Part shown: positions 1-10,100 of the stretch, piece by piece
Numbering within the stretch: the first letter of the stretch is position 1
Layout: each line of letters starts with the position of its first letter
NCBI GenBank assembly: GCA_003049485.1
Contig: PYST01000071.1
Coordinates: 1-64,000 of the forward strand
From: Ophioceras dolichostomum
Lineage: Eukaryota; Ascomycota; Sordariomycetes; Magnaporthales; Ophioceraceae
Direction of reading: 5' to 3'
DNA: 64,000 nucleotides
Notes under the pieces: model-generated
Database searches by the model: none
What the model was told of the DNA's origin: nothing
What the model saw: the letters and a program-made list of their open reading frames with translations, nothing else
Translations under genes and position numbers: made by a program

Positions 1-792
1 GGCTTACTTGGCGAAGAAGCGCTAGACGCAAGAGACGGCACCGAAAAGTCCTGGACGGTTGAGTCCGGGCTCAGCGACGACGTCGTCGAGGTGGGGAGCG
101 CAAGCGGGGATGTAGCGGAGAACTCCGCGGCATTCCAGAAGGCGTCTGACGACAACGTGGCTGCGAAGGCAGGGTCGATCGCAGGTGTTGTGGGAAGAAG
201 AAGAGGAGTCGATGATGAAGGCCCAATTGGCAAGTCGCAGAAGAATGTAGAGGAAGAAGAGTCGTTACTTTCGTCGCTAAGAACAGGAGAAGCCTGGGGT
301 GGTTGGTCCAGGTTTAGGGAAAAGTCTTCGATGTTGTACAGGGAATCAGGGACAGAAAAGTCCGCCGAAGGAGGTGGGAAGTCAGGAGGAATAGAGGTTG
401 AGGCTGAGGTTGAAGACGAGGTCGAGGATTGCTGCTTATCGTCGCAGTGCTCAGGGAGCGGCAGTAGTGTTGGCGACTGCTGCCAGTCACCCAATAAGGA
501 GGAAAACCATGACCAGTCGTCACCGTTGGTGGTGAGGAGCGGGTCAGACGAAATTTGGAAAGGCTCGAGGGCCTCTCACGATCGGAGGCCCGAACTGGCG
601 GGTCTTTTTTGTATGTATGCAGCGGAAGATCGACCTGTTGAGAGGCGATCCCGAAAGAGTAGGTTTTGCGTCGCGATGATTCTGAATGAGTTCACTTCCA
701 CAGACGAGATGAGGGGCAGAAGTGGCGGCATTTGTAGCCGTAGCCTTAGGCCTAAGAACGCCGCCCGCCATCCCACATCACGTGAGATCTGA
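1..792 (+). CDS. 3' end of an unidentified acidic, Ser/Glu/Gly-rich ORF (partial)
   Basis: The frame is open from the first base of the window to a TGA at 790-792, so this is probably the last part of a gene that starts upstream. It contains no recognised domain. The visible part has acidic and low-complexity stretches (runs of Glu, Asp, Ser and Gly), a few Cys pairs (DCCLSSQC, GDCCQS) and a basic C-terminus. No in-frame ATG lies in the first 90 bases. It could be a real unstructured fungal protein tail or simply a chance open frame in GC-rich DNA; nothing here separates the two. Confidence 0.3.
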   Translation, partial: GLLGEEALDARDGTEKSWTVESGLSDDVVEVGSASGDVAENSAAFQKASDDNVAAKAGSIAGVVGRRRGVDDEGPIGKSQKNVEEEESLLSSLRTGEAWGGWSRFREKSSMLYRESGTEKSAEGGGKSGGIEVEAEVEDEVEDCCLSSQCSGSGSSVGDCCQSPNKEENHDQSSPLVVRSGSDEIWKGSRASHDRRPELAGLFCMYAAEDRPVERRSRKSRFCVAMILNEFTSTDEMRGRSGGICSRSLRPKNAARHPTSREI

Positions 793-1183
793 CCGACGGA
801 TTAGGAAATGTGAGTCAAAGATGATTCATTTATGGTTCATCCTTCATATTTCCGCATTGGGATGGCACCGGCCAAAATCGCCGCGCCAAGCCCCCCAGCC
901 CGTTCGCTGAGGCCGTAGCTGCATGCATTTTTCTTGCACAGCCGCGACGACGGGAGAAGGATGGAGACGAATTCCGTGAGAACGAGATGCATGGTCCGAG
1001 GCGTCACAAGTACGCTGCTGCTTAGTTCGGACATTTTGCAAGAGTTCCCGAGAATTGCACAATAGCATGACCGATTGAAGTTGGACAGCTTCCTCCGTAC
1101 TGAGGATCGCAGCGGCGGCGAGGTTTGTACTCACTTTCGGATCTACCAGTTGCCATGTTCAACTGGGTGGTGCATCGCCGGCC
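793..1183. other. Intergenic, nothing recognised
   Basis: This lies between the partial ORF and the stop codon of the convergent dehydrogenase gene. Only short chance ORFs are present on both strands. No tRNA, repeat or regulatory motif was recognised. Confidence 0.5.
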
Positions 1184-2514
1184 CTAGAGATCAGCCCGTG
1201 CCTCCTCGCCCGCCCAAGCCCTCCGGATGACCTCCCGTATCTTCTCCCTGTCCAGCTCCCGTGGATTCCAGTACGGTTTCTCGAAAGCCACTCCAGCAAC
1301 CCTCTCGATCTCCTCCTCCTTCATTCCCAGCTCCCTCAAACCCCGAGGAATATCCAGTCGTCGGTTGAGGCGATTCAGCATCGCGACTAGCCGCTCTCTT
1401 TGCTGAACGCCGCCACCACCACCACTGTCTGCTTTGCTGGCAGTCCCAATTCCCCCATTATCATTATCGCCCTTATCGCGTCCGAAGCCCCCCTGCATCG
1501 CCTCGCAAACCTTAGTCACCAGATCATCCGGCAGCGCAACAGCGTTGTACGCGACAGAATGCGGCAGGAAGATGGCGTGCGTCTCCGCGTGCGGCAGATT
1601 GAGCGTCCCGCCCGCCGCGTGCGCCAGCTTGTGCTGCAGCGCGATCCCCGTCGACGCAACCGTCATGCCCGCCAGAAAGGCCCCGTATAGAGCCGATGTG
1701 CGCGCCTCGACGACAGACGTTGTCGAATCACTCGTGAGCATGCGCACGAGCCCTGAGACCAGGGACTTGATAGACTCAAGGGCGATCAGCGAGATGACCG
1801 GGTTCTTGTTCTCGGCATACAGCGCCTCGACTGACGTGCCAGGTGGGTAAGGTAGCTGCTGTGTAAGCTTGTGCGGCCATGACCACAGACAGGAGTGCGT
1901 ACAGAGCGTGCAGAGTTGGAAGAATAGAGTAGAGCAGAGCGAAGAACTCAACTCGAATGCGCAAGCGCGTTTATCCCACTCGGCGCCGCAACCTTGAGCG
2001 GCAGATCTAGCGTCAAGTCGACGTCGTAGATGGCCACCGCCGGCAGAATCCTCCGGTGCGTCGTCGACACCTTTTTCCCGTCCTTCGTCTCGCCGATGAT
2101 GGGCGTCATCTCCGACCCGGAGTACGTGGTCGGGACGGCGACGTGAGGCACGCCGTCTACGCGGAGCGCAAGCGCCTTCCCGAGCCCGACGGCGCTGCCG
2201 CCGCCAAGCGAAACGAGACAGTCCCGCCCGGCAACCTTCCCCACGGCCGCCTCAATCACGTGGCTTGGGTTGTGCACGAGCGCCGTGTCGAGGAACTCAA
2301 CATCGGTGATGCCGTGGCTGACGAGCACCCCCTGGATTGTCCGAGCCAGGGAGACCCGCGACGGCGAGGTGATGAGCAGCGGCTTGGTCGCGCCGAGACA
2401 GCGTAGCTCGTCGGGGAGCTGGGATATTGTGCCGCTGCCGAACATCACTCGCGGGGAGGTGCTGCTGTAGACGAAGGGTCCTTTCAGATCCATGGCGAGC
2501 AAGAAGCAAGACAC
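1184..2514 (-). CDS. Maleylacetate reductase-like iron-containing alcohol dehydrogenase
   Basis: Two exons, 2514-1953 and 1830-1184, separated by a 122-bp intron (1831-1952; donor GTTGAG, acceptor CAG) that joins INALAHS to EALYAEN. The product is about 402 residues; a second Met (MDLKGPF, at 2493) may be the true start. Seen: the N-terminal RVMFGSGT strand, the dinucleotide-binding SLGGGSAVGLGKALA loop, PTTYSGSEMTP, and HKLAHAAGGTLNLPHAETHA, which carries the metal-binding histidines of group III Fe-ADHs. These match maleylacetate reductases, which reduce maleylacetate to 3-oxoadipate with NAD(P)H in hydroxyquinol and resorcinol breakdown. The partner intradiol dioxygenase and hydroxylase are not adjacent, so the pathway role is inferred from family only. 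The C-terminal half holds a Gly/Asp/Asn-rich insertion before the final helices. Confidence 0.85.
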
Positions 2515-2892
2515 CGAGTGATGTCCTGCAATATTCCTTACCTGTTTGCAGTTTGTTCGTGTTTAACTTTTCAGAGATTTGTAGGTACGGCAGGTCCAGG
2601 CCAAGAGCAGGCGAGGAGGGAGAGGGGTGCGGGGAACAAACACCACGGCACTGGTGATGGGACGGGAACGCACAAGTGTGATTAGATAACAGTCCGAGAG
2701 CTACCTAAGGGCTGGTATCCGCAAACAACTGAACCTCAGGCCCTTTGCTTGGGACTGACAGCAAACTGTTAAGGATGTTCAAGGCTTTCTTGGAATTGAT
2801 ATGATCGGAAAATAAGTACAGGAAAGGGTGCAATTTCAACAAATAGAAGTGGCACATCTGGCCCGTCGCTGCTTTTGTGACATGGAGATGAA
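2515..2892. other. Intergenic/promoter region of the dehydrogenase gene
   Basis: This 378-bp stretch separates the start of the dehydrogenase gene from the stop of the 2EXR gene; both are on the minus strand. It should hold the promoter of the former and the 3' UTR of the latter. No specific element was recognised. Confidence 0.4.
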
Positions 2893-4128
2893 TCACTCGG
2901 GACCTATCCGGTCCTCGATCGAAAACCTCATACCGGGCCGATAATCCCACTGGCAATGCGCCATCGGCAAGACGGTGATCTCCCGTCGGTGGCGTGGACG
3001 AGACGTCATGGGTATCGCTAGCGTCATGGGCGTCATGGGCGTCACAGGCATCGCAGGCGTGATGGGAGTCGAGGGCAGTCCCCCTCCAGTACCACCACGA
3101 TCGGCCTTCCTGCCAGACACCAACTCCCACGCGGTCACGCCCACCACCTCAGCAACCCATTCCAGCGTCCGACCACCAAACACCTTCAGCGTCGGGTTCT
3201 CCGTCGCGACGTATGCCGCCCGTCTCCTCGGGTCAGGCCAAGCCCTCACGTCCGGCTCAGGCCTCCACACGCCCGCGGTCATCTTAGGCGGCAGGGCCTG
3301 GATGACGATTGGCGAGCTCGGGCCGGGCACCAGGGCTTCGTTTTCATTTTCAGCGGCGGAGCCTCTCGCAGGGATGATGTGGTCTTTGCAGTGGTCCCAG
3401 ACGCGGAACTCGACGAACAAGGTCTCCATCCGGGGAAAGGCCGTCAGTAGCGACGCGTAGTTGTCGAACCCTCCCCCCATTGTCCATCCCGGCTGCCAGC
3501 GCTGCACGGCGACGTGTCGCACGTTGAGCGTATGGAGGTCGCCCCTGGAGCGCACCGAGCTGTCCTCAACGAAGAACCGCTCATCCCTGCGCTCCGTCAG
3601 GAGGCGGAACACGTCGCGCTCACCGCTAAACCGGATCACTACTGCTCCAGCTGCGGCAGTTGCTGCTGCTGCAACGCCGCCATTATCGCCTCCGCCGCCG
3701 CCGCCGAAGACAAGCGTATCGGGGAATGCCCGGAGCGCGAGTGAGCGCGTGTCTGAGCTGATGGAAGCCAGGGTGCGCGCACAGGCGGTCTGCTCGGCGA
3801 GGCAGTAGTACGTGTTGCAGAGCGAGACTTCCGACAGGTCTTGGAGGCATTGCTGGAACATGAAGTTGAGGACGCGGCTGGAGGAGAGGTCCGGGCAGAA
3901 GTGCTCCCAGACCTGCCACTGGAGCTCGGAAGGGAGCTTGACGAAGTGTGGAAATTCTGCCGCTGCCAGTGGCTCCGGGTTAACCACCCGTGACAGTGGT
4001 GATTGCGGCCCGGGCACGGACACGCCAGACGAGAGCACAGCAACGCCATGTGCGGTGGATGCTTGTTGGTGTGGTTGAGCGGTCGCCTCCTCTACCAACC
4101 GCGGCGGATTATCCCCGCTAGATGCCAT
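2893..4128 (-). CDS. 2EXR-domain protein, function unknown
   Basis: Single-exon gene of 411 residues. Residues 59-80 read FPHFVKLPSELQWQVWEHFC, the signature of the fungal 2EXR domain (F..L..LP.ELR..IW), here with Gln in place of Arg. The domain is common in large lineage-specific families of filamentous fungi and has no established biochemical role. A Gly/Ala-rich stretch (GGGGGGDNGG then AAAATAAAG) lies near residue 150, and a Pro/Thr/Met-rich tract of TPMTPMT type near residue 360; both look disordered. The Met at 4128 gives the longest frame with the domain close to the N-terminus. No signal peptide or membrane segment is seen. Confidence 0.75.
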   Translation of the reverse strand: MASSGDNPPRLVEEATAQPHQQASTAHGVAVLSSGVSVPGPQSPLSRVVNPEPLAAAEFPHFVKLPSELQWQVWEHFCPDLSSSRVLNFMFQQCLQDLSEVSLCNTYYCLAEQTACARTLASISSDTRSLALRAFPDTLVFGGGGGGDNGGVAAAATAAAGAVVIRFSGERDVFRLLTERRDERFFVEDSSVRSRGDLHTLNVRHVAVQRWQPGWTMGGGFDNYASLLTAFPRMETLFVEFRVWDHCKDHIIPARGSAAENENEALVPGPSSPIVIQALPPKMTAGVWRPEPDVRAWPDPRRRAAYVATENPTLKVFGGRTLEWVAEVVGVTAWELVSGRKADRGGTGGGLPSTPITPAMPVTPMTPMTLAIPMTSRPRHRREITVLPMAHCQWDYRPGMRFSIEDRIGPE

Positions 4129-5241
4129 CGTCGCCTAGAATGATATCTCGGTGGCAAGACGCTATCTCCGAGGTGGTGCTGTCTTGAGAGGTCCCCGTTT
4201 CTTGGGTTGCGACCGAAAACGGATGTCGGTTTGCGTCGGTCTGTCGCCTCTGCTCTGTTAGAACGACGTCAAAAAGCTGTGTGCCGAATTGGCAAGCAGG
4301 TGGGAAGAAGATCCAGCAAGCTTCGGTTTGCTCTTACCAAAAGTACCTATCAATGATGCTAATGGCCTGCCTGTTGCAAGGTCGTCTAACGAGATGATTC
4401 TTGATGATGGCGCAGCCTGAATTACGAATTACGGCGTTTGATGATATGAGGATGTACAGTCGCCGACCAACAAACGGACTGCGGTGACGGACAAAATTCC
4501 TATCGGAGCTACAAGTGACAAAAACGAATAAAGATTTGGGAAAGGAGGAGGGAGCCATTCGCTCCTTCCCGCTTCATCCCGCGACCTGGGGCGGCTTAAG
4601 GCCTTGTTAAATACAGTATTCCTGCCCCCAAGGCCAGCACGCGAGTGGGGAGACAAAGGGAAGCAAAAGTCGGGGAATTCGTGAAGTCAATGACTGTTTG
4701 CTTAAACATCTCGCTAATCACCCTCACGTTAGGCGTCGAAGGAGCGCGTTCGAGACGGATCCGGGTCGCTGGTTTAGGCAGAGCGGGTGTGACCCGAGTC
4801 CTTTGTATGACAGACCGACCGGAGCCTGGCGGCCGGGTGGATCGGGGGATGGATCCATCATCTTTCGTGACTCAGCCGTCTCCTGCTGCAACCTACGCCC
4901 GCTTCAACCTAGAGACTCTTGCGTCAAAGCTCGAGCTCGGGCTTGGAGAAGTCTGGAGAAGCCGCTCTTAGATAGGAACATGGTGCCCTTATTAGTGACA
5001 CGACAGTTCGACAGTTGCGCGGATGCTTCCCGAACCTACCTAGCCAGAGGTTGGATGCCTCGTGCCACTTCAGGCTCAATAGGGATTGTCTCAGTCCTAG
5101 TGCAACGACAGAATCTCAATCAACCCTACCTCAGGGACACCGCATGTCCACATGATAGATCGTGCGGCGCGCCGACGTTGACGATGTGAGCAATGCGCAC
5201 CTAGAGAAAGGAGTCATAATTTTTATTTTCGTTTTATCGCG
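4129..5241. other. Divergent intergenic region, no gene seen
   Basis: 1.1 kb between the divergently transcribed 2EXR and sulfatase genes, so it should carry both promoters. Overlapping chance ORFs at 4645-5189 have unlikely composition and no recognisable domain. A short T-rich run precedes the sulfatase start (5218-5235). Confidence 0.45.
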
Positions 5242-7158
5242 ATGTTAACCCACATCTTAGTCTTCGCTCTAGCATGGCTGGTTGAAGGGCCGCCCTGGCG
5301 GAGGATCAACATTCCTTCACCCCGCCGCCATGATGCTGGCCACGATGCTCCCAGCGGCCAGCGCCGCCGCCCCAACTTCCTCCTCATAGTCGCAGATGAT
5401 TTGGGCTTCAGCGACACCTCGCCCTACGGCGGCGAGATCAACACGCCCAACCTCCAGCGGCTCGCGGAGGAAGGGATCCGCATGACGGGCTTCCACACCG
5501 CGGCATCATGCTCGCCCACTCGTGCAATGATGCTGTCCGGCACGGACTCCCACATCGCCGGGCTGGGCTGCATGGCCGAGCGCATGAAGCGCTTCCCCGA
5601 GATCTTCGAGGGCAGGGACGGGTACGAAGGCTACCTCAACTTCCGCGTCGCCGCCCTGCCTGAGATCCTGCAGGACAACGGCTACTTCACGTTCATGGCG
5701 GGGAAGTGGCACCTGGGGCTGACGAAGGAGCTGTCACCTTCCGCGCGCGGCTTCACGAAAGTCCTCAGCTCGCTCCCCGGCGGAGGGAACCATTTCAACC
5801 GCGAGCCTCCGCTGCACGGCCTGAAGGAGAAGCCGCGACGGTTCTTCAAGGGCAGCGGCATCTGGATGGAGCACGACCAGTTCATCGACGGCTCTCCCAA
5901 CGCCACCGCCACTACCAACGGCACCACCACCACCGCCACTCTACCGCAAAACTTCTACTCGTCCAACACCTTCACAGATTATTTCCTCAAATACCTCAAA
6001 GAGCGCAACGACACAGAAAAGTCCCAGCCGTTCTTCGGCTACCTCGCCTTCACCGCCCCGCACTGGCCGCTCCAGGCTCCCGCCTCGGAGGTGAAGAAGT
6101 ACCGAGGATTCTACGACGACGGGCCCGCGGCGCTGCGCGACCGGCGCCTCAAGAGCCTGATTGCACAAGGCATCGTGCCGCCAGACGTGGAGCCCGCGCC
6201 GATCCACGATCTCCCCGGCACGACGCCCTGGGCCGACCTCTCCAAAAACGAGCGCGCGAGGTCCAGCCGCACCATGGAGGTGTTCGCCGCGATGGTCGAC
6301 CTCGTCGACGTCAACGCCGGGCGCGTGCTGTCGCACCTCGCTTCCACAGGCGAGCTGGACGACACGTTTGTCGTGTTCATGTCCGACAACGGCGCCGAGG
6401 GCGCCCTGCTCGAGGCAGTGCCCGTTTTGTCATCAGGAGCAACAATGGGCGACATTTTGGAAAAGTACTACGATAACTCGCTGGATAATATTGGGAATAG
6501 CGACTCTTTTGTCTGGTATGGCCCCCAGTGGGCGGGCGCGTCGACGGCGCCTAGTCGCGGAGCGAAGTCGTATCCTACTGAGGGCGGGATCCGGTGCCCT
6601 TGCGTTGTGCGCTATCCCCCGCTGATCCCGTTACCAACGCCAGCACCGCCCAAGGATTACCACCGCGGCGGTGCCGGTGCCGGTGCCATCGTGCCGCAGC
6701 TCACGTCCGTCATGGACATCCTGCCCACGTTCCTGGAACTCGCAGGGATACCGCACCCGGCGCCGCGGTTCCGCGGGCGCGACGTCGTGGACATCCGGGG
6801 GAAGTCATGGCTGCCACTCCTAAAATCTCCGCAGAATCGAAGCATCGAGATCTACGATCCGGAACGGGACGTGATAGGGTGGGAGCAGCTCGGCACGGCG
6901 GCCGTGCGCGTGGGTGGCTGGAAGGCTTTGTTCCTCCCGCCGCCGAGGGGCCCCGGTAGGTGGGAGCTGTATCACATCGCGGAAGACCCGGGGGAGGTGC
7001 ACGACTTGTCGGGGCAGGTGGCGGAGAAGTTGGAGGAGATGATCGCGCACTATGAGACGTATTTCCATGAGAGCGGCTTGTTTGATGCGTATGCGCTGTG
7101 GCAGCAGAGGGTGAAGGAGGGGGCGGTGCGGGACGGGGTTGGAGGACGTAGACTCTAA
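5242..7158 (+). CDS. Sulfatase (arylsulfatase family)
   Basis: Intronless, 638 residues. It hydrolyses sulfate esters. Seen: RPNFLLIVADDLGFSD with the metal-binding Asp pair D52-D53; CSPTR at residues 90-94, in which Cys90 is the residue converted to formylglycine by the family's activating enzyme; GKWHLG; SDNGAEG; and a C-terminal SVMDILPTFLELAG segment. All are hallmark elements of the alkaline-phosphatase-like sulfatase fold. The first 15 residues (MLTHILVFALAWLVE) are hydrophobic and may be a signal peptide, but an Arg/Pro-rich spacer separates them from the domain, so the start is uncertain. The layout resembles bacterial-type PRK arylsulfatases found in many ascomycetes. Substrate cannot be read from sequence. 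Role in scavenging sulfur from aryl or sugar sulfates is inference. Confidence 0.9.
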   Translation: MLTHILVFALAWLVEGPPWRRINIPSPRRHDAGHDAPSGQRRRPNFLLIVADDLGFSDTSPYGGEINTPNLQRLAEEGIRMTGFHTAASCSPTRAMMLSGTDSHIAGLGCMAERMKRFPEIFEGRDGYEGYLNFRVAALPEILQDNGYFTFMAGKWHLGLTKELSPSARGFTKVLSSLPGGGNHFNREPPLHGLKEKPRRFFKGSGIWMEHDQFIDGSPNATATTNGTTTTATLPQNFYSSNTFTDYFLKYLKERNDTEKSQPFFGYLAFTAPHWPLQAPASEVKKYRGFYDDGPAALRDRRLKSLIAQGIVPPDVEPAPIHDLPGTTPWADLSKNERARSSRTMEVFAAMVDLVDVNAGRVLSHLASTGELDDTFVVFMSDNGAEGALLEAVPVLSSGATMGDILEKYYDNSLDNIGNSDSFVWYGPQWAGASTAPSRGAKSYPTEGGIRCPCVVRYPPLIPLPTPAPPKDYHRGGAGAGAIVPQLTSVMDILPTFLELAGIPHPAPRFRGRDVVDIRGKSWLPLLKSPQNRSIEIYDPERDVIGWEQLGTAAVRVGGWKALFLPPPRGPGRWELYHIAEDPGEVHDLSGQVAEKLEEMIAHYETYFHESGLFDAYALWQQRVKEGAVRDGVGGRRL

Positions 7159-10100
7159 GGGCATAGAAGGTGAGTGGCAAGCCATTTTGGCGGGTGTTCT
7201 TTCCTCTGGGCGAGCACGCATCTACTACGAGGAGTGTCATCCTCTCAGTTTCACCGCTCAGAGGCGGTCAAAGACCCCCCTCCACTGTGAGCTCGGTGGT
7301 CCATACCCTTGAAGCAAGGACGCAGTTCTCTTGCTCGTTTGCTTGCTGTGGACGGAAGCCAGAGCGGCATCGATGGAAGAGGCTGGCGGCTGAGCAAAAG
7401 ATACCTACCCGCTAACCCTCATTCCCCTCCCGGTCGAAACAAGGCTAGCATAAGTGTAAGCTGGGAATGTGTACCTCTTGTGCTTCCCGAACGGCTGCGG
7501 GGTCCATCTCGGTCCGTCTTCGCACCCAACCGAACCCCATCTCGATGCACTTCTGATACTTACGAAGTGCAGGAAGGCATCGTGGCTGCGTCACAGCGCG
7601 TTAGACAAAAAAGAACTGGAGGGAGCAACAGTTCGGGCAAATCTAGCAGGAGCCTGCACTAGTGCAGAGCATCCACCAAGCTGCTGTCCACCCAGACGTC
7701 GCTGCCTCCGGGCAATCAGACCCTCCCTCTCTCTCCTCCCTCTACGTAATTCTCCTAGGAAGTGAGGTGAGGCCCGCGTCGGCCCGGAAGTCTCTACAAA
7801 AGAAAGGTCACACACTCTCAAAACCAGGAAAGAAACCTCGACGAGCGAGAGTGGCCTGAGGCAACAAATAGCAACGACATGGCCGTGGGAAGGGCCCTCT
7901 CATCCTTTTCCTTATTCCCAGGAAGATCGGCAGGACCGGTTCAGGGCAAGCCAAGACGATCTCGCGACAAGGTGGATGCGCCGAAACGGCTTCCCAATCC
8001 TGGGAGCTCATCATCGGGATTAAATTACTCGAAAGGGTTATTCCGGCGGCTCAGCTGCATACTTGGAGGACGGGGATCTCTTGTTTGTTGGTTTTGATAC
8101 CTTCTGTACGACATATAAGAGAAAGGATCCGACCCGGTCCGGTTGGGGTAATGATGATGATGAAGATGATCACCGCTGACGATCGTCGATCGGCGCGATC
8201 GGCGCAGAGACGGTCGGTAGATACCATATAGATGTGAGACAAGTGAGTTTGACCCTACCTACCTTATTACAAGCCTTTAGGGGATGGCCGATCACTGCCT
8301 GAGTAGCTACCTAGTCTGCCAACATAGGAAGCAACCTTGATAACTACGAGCACTTTAAGTGAGCCTGCTGGGGGTTACACAGCGGATGGCCAGGGTCCTC
8401 GTGTAGTAGGTACCAGTAGGCTTGGCTGTCAGTTCTTTCCTTGCGACAGGCCCGCCCTGCTTTTCCTGTCCCGTCTATTGTTAACGCGTTCATCAAATCA
8501 TTGCCTGTGGACGTCAGAGACTCGGTAAATGCCTCAGGTGCCAGGCAAATAGGTAGCCCTTCGTTCGAGCGAGCAGCCGAGTAGGTACCAGTCAGTCATC
8601 AACGCTCACACTCAACACATTCGGCGCTCTTCCCGGTCAGCCGAGGAGCCACCGACGACCGCCCAGCACTCACTCATCGCAAGTCAGACAGCTACCCAAA
8701 GACATAGGGAGGAGGGGGAGGGGGAAGGAGGAGGATCAACAAAGCCAAGATTTACCGCGGCCAATATGAGTCAACAAGAGGGAGGGGTCGGTCGTATTAC
8801 AGGCTGCTGTGGATACTGTTTCTTCTTTCTCCTTTCTCGCTTCTCTCTCTATGTAGTCCGTCCGCGGGAGAAAGAATCGAGAGAAACTTGCTCCAAGTCA
8901 GACCGAAGAAGAGGACGAAGGGGGGAGGCCTCTCGAGGGTAGGCCCGTAGGTCGGCAACACCGGCTGTCAGTCTGTCAGTCTCTGTCAGTCAGTCTAGTC
9001 TACCTTGTCTATCTGTCCACCCCGGGCCTTAGTTTGTGGTGCGGGTTGTGTTTTGAAAGTTTCAAAGATCGAATTAGTGGTACAACACCCCGACAGTTGA
9101 TGGGGAGAAGCAAACGCCGCGGGAAGAAAAAGCCCGACAGAAGCGGGTGGAAAGAGTAGGCCTGAAGCGCTGCCCAATGATGATGATGATGATGACGACT
9201 CTGCAACGATCCGTCAGGTCCCTTTTTGCCCTCGCCTTCTGTTGAGCGACCGACCCTTCCTCTCACACTGCCAGTCGTACCGTGGCTTTTGCGCGGTCGG
9301 CGGCATGCGAGATGAGAAGAGGGAAGCGGCGAGGTGGGTCGCCGGTCGGGGAGGAGGACGGTGGGCGAGCTAGCGGGCGAGCGAGCAAGCAGGCAAGAGA
9401 ACATGTTTTGAGTGCGTGCGCATCTTGCTACAGAGTACTTAGGTAGGTTAGTGGTAAAGAGCCCGAGACCGCCATATGCCATGTGGCGCTTGGCGAGCAG
9501 GAGTTCCAAGGCGTCTATTGTAGACCACGGCCCCGATTCACCACTGAAGGTAAGTGGTTTGTGGCTTATGGCCAACCGATGGATTCACTCAAGGATCACC
9601 AAGGATCCGAGCGAATCTCGGACAAGCGGCCGACGCCCGGCGAGCTGTTCAAATCCTGAATCTTTTCGGGCTGTGCTTCCAAGGCAGACTGGACTGGGGC
9701 CATCCGCGTTGCCGGGCTCGGCTTCCCACATGCTTTTTCCAGGAGAGGAGGTGGGAGCTTGCGTCGGCTCCGTGGTGGGTTTTTCCACCTTCATTTCCCA
9801 CTCATCATTACGCACATGCAAAACTTTGTTCACAAGCTTCCGAGTTTCCTTCTTCTGATTGTGAGAGCCGGATCCCCTTGATGCGGTCGGGGTGTTGCAT
9901 TGTTGGATGTTGGCGGCGGGGTTTGACGGCCGGATAAGCTGGCCCGTTCCCATCCTCGGAGCCGTTTTTGTTGGCCACACCCACCCAGCACCGCCTCTCC
10001 GCTGCCGTTGGCCGCGCCAGATGGAGGAAGGAGCGGGGTCGGGTCGGACAGATTGATGAGGCCCTGCAGCCAATAAGTAGCGGCCAAAGGCAGCTGGAAT

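Noticed and set aside
5331..5399. Alternative sulfatase signal peptide starting MMLATMLPAASAAA
   Set aside because: The frame is one off from the sulfatase domain and stops at a TAG after about 19 codons, with no splice signals to join them.
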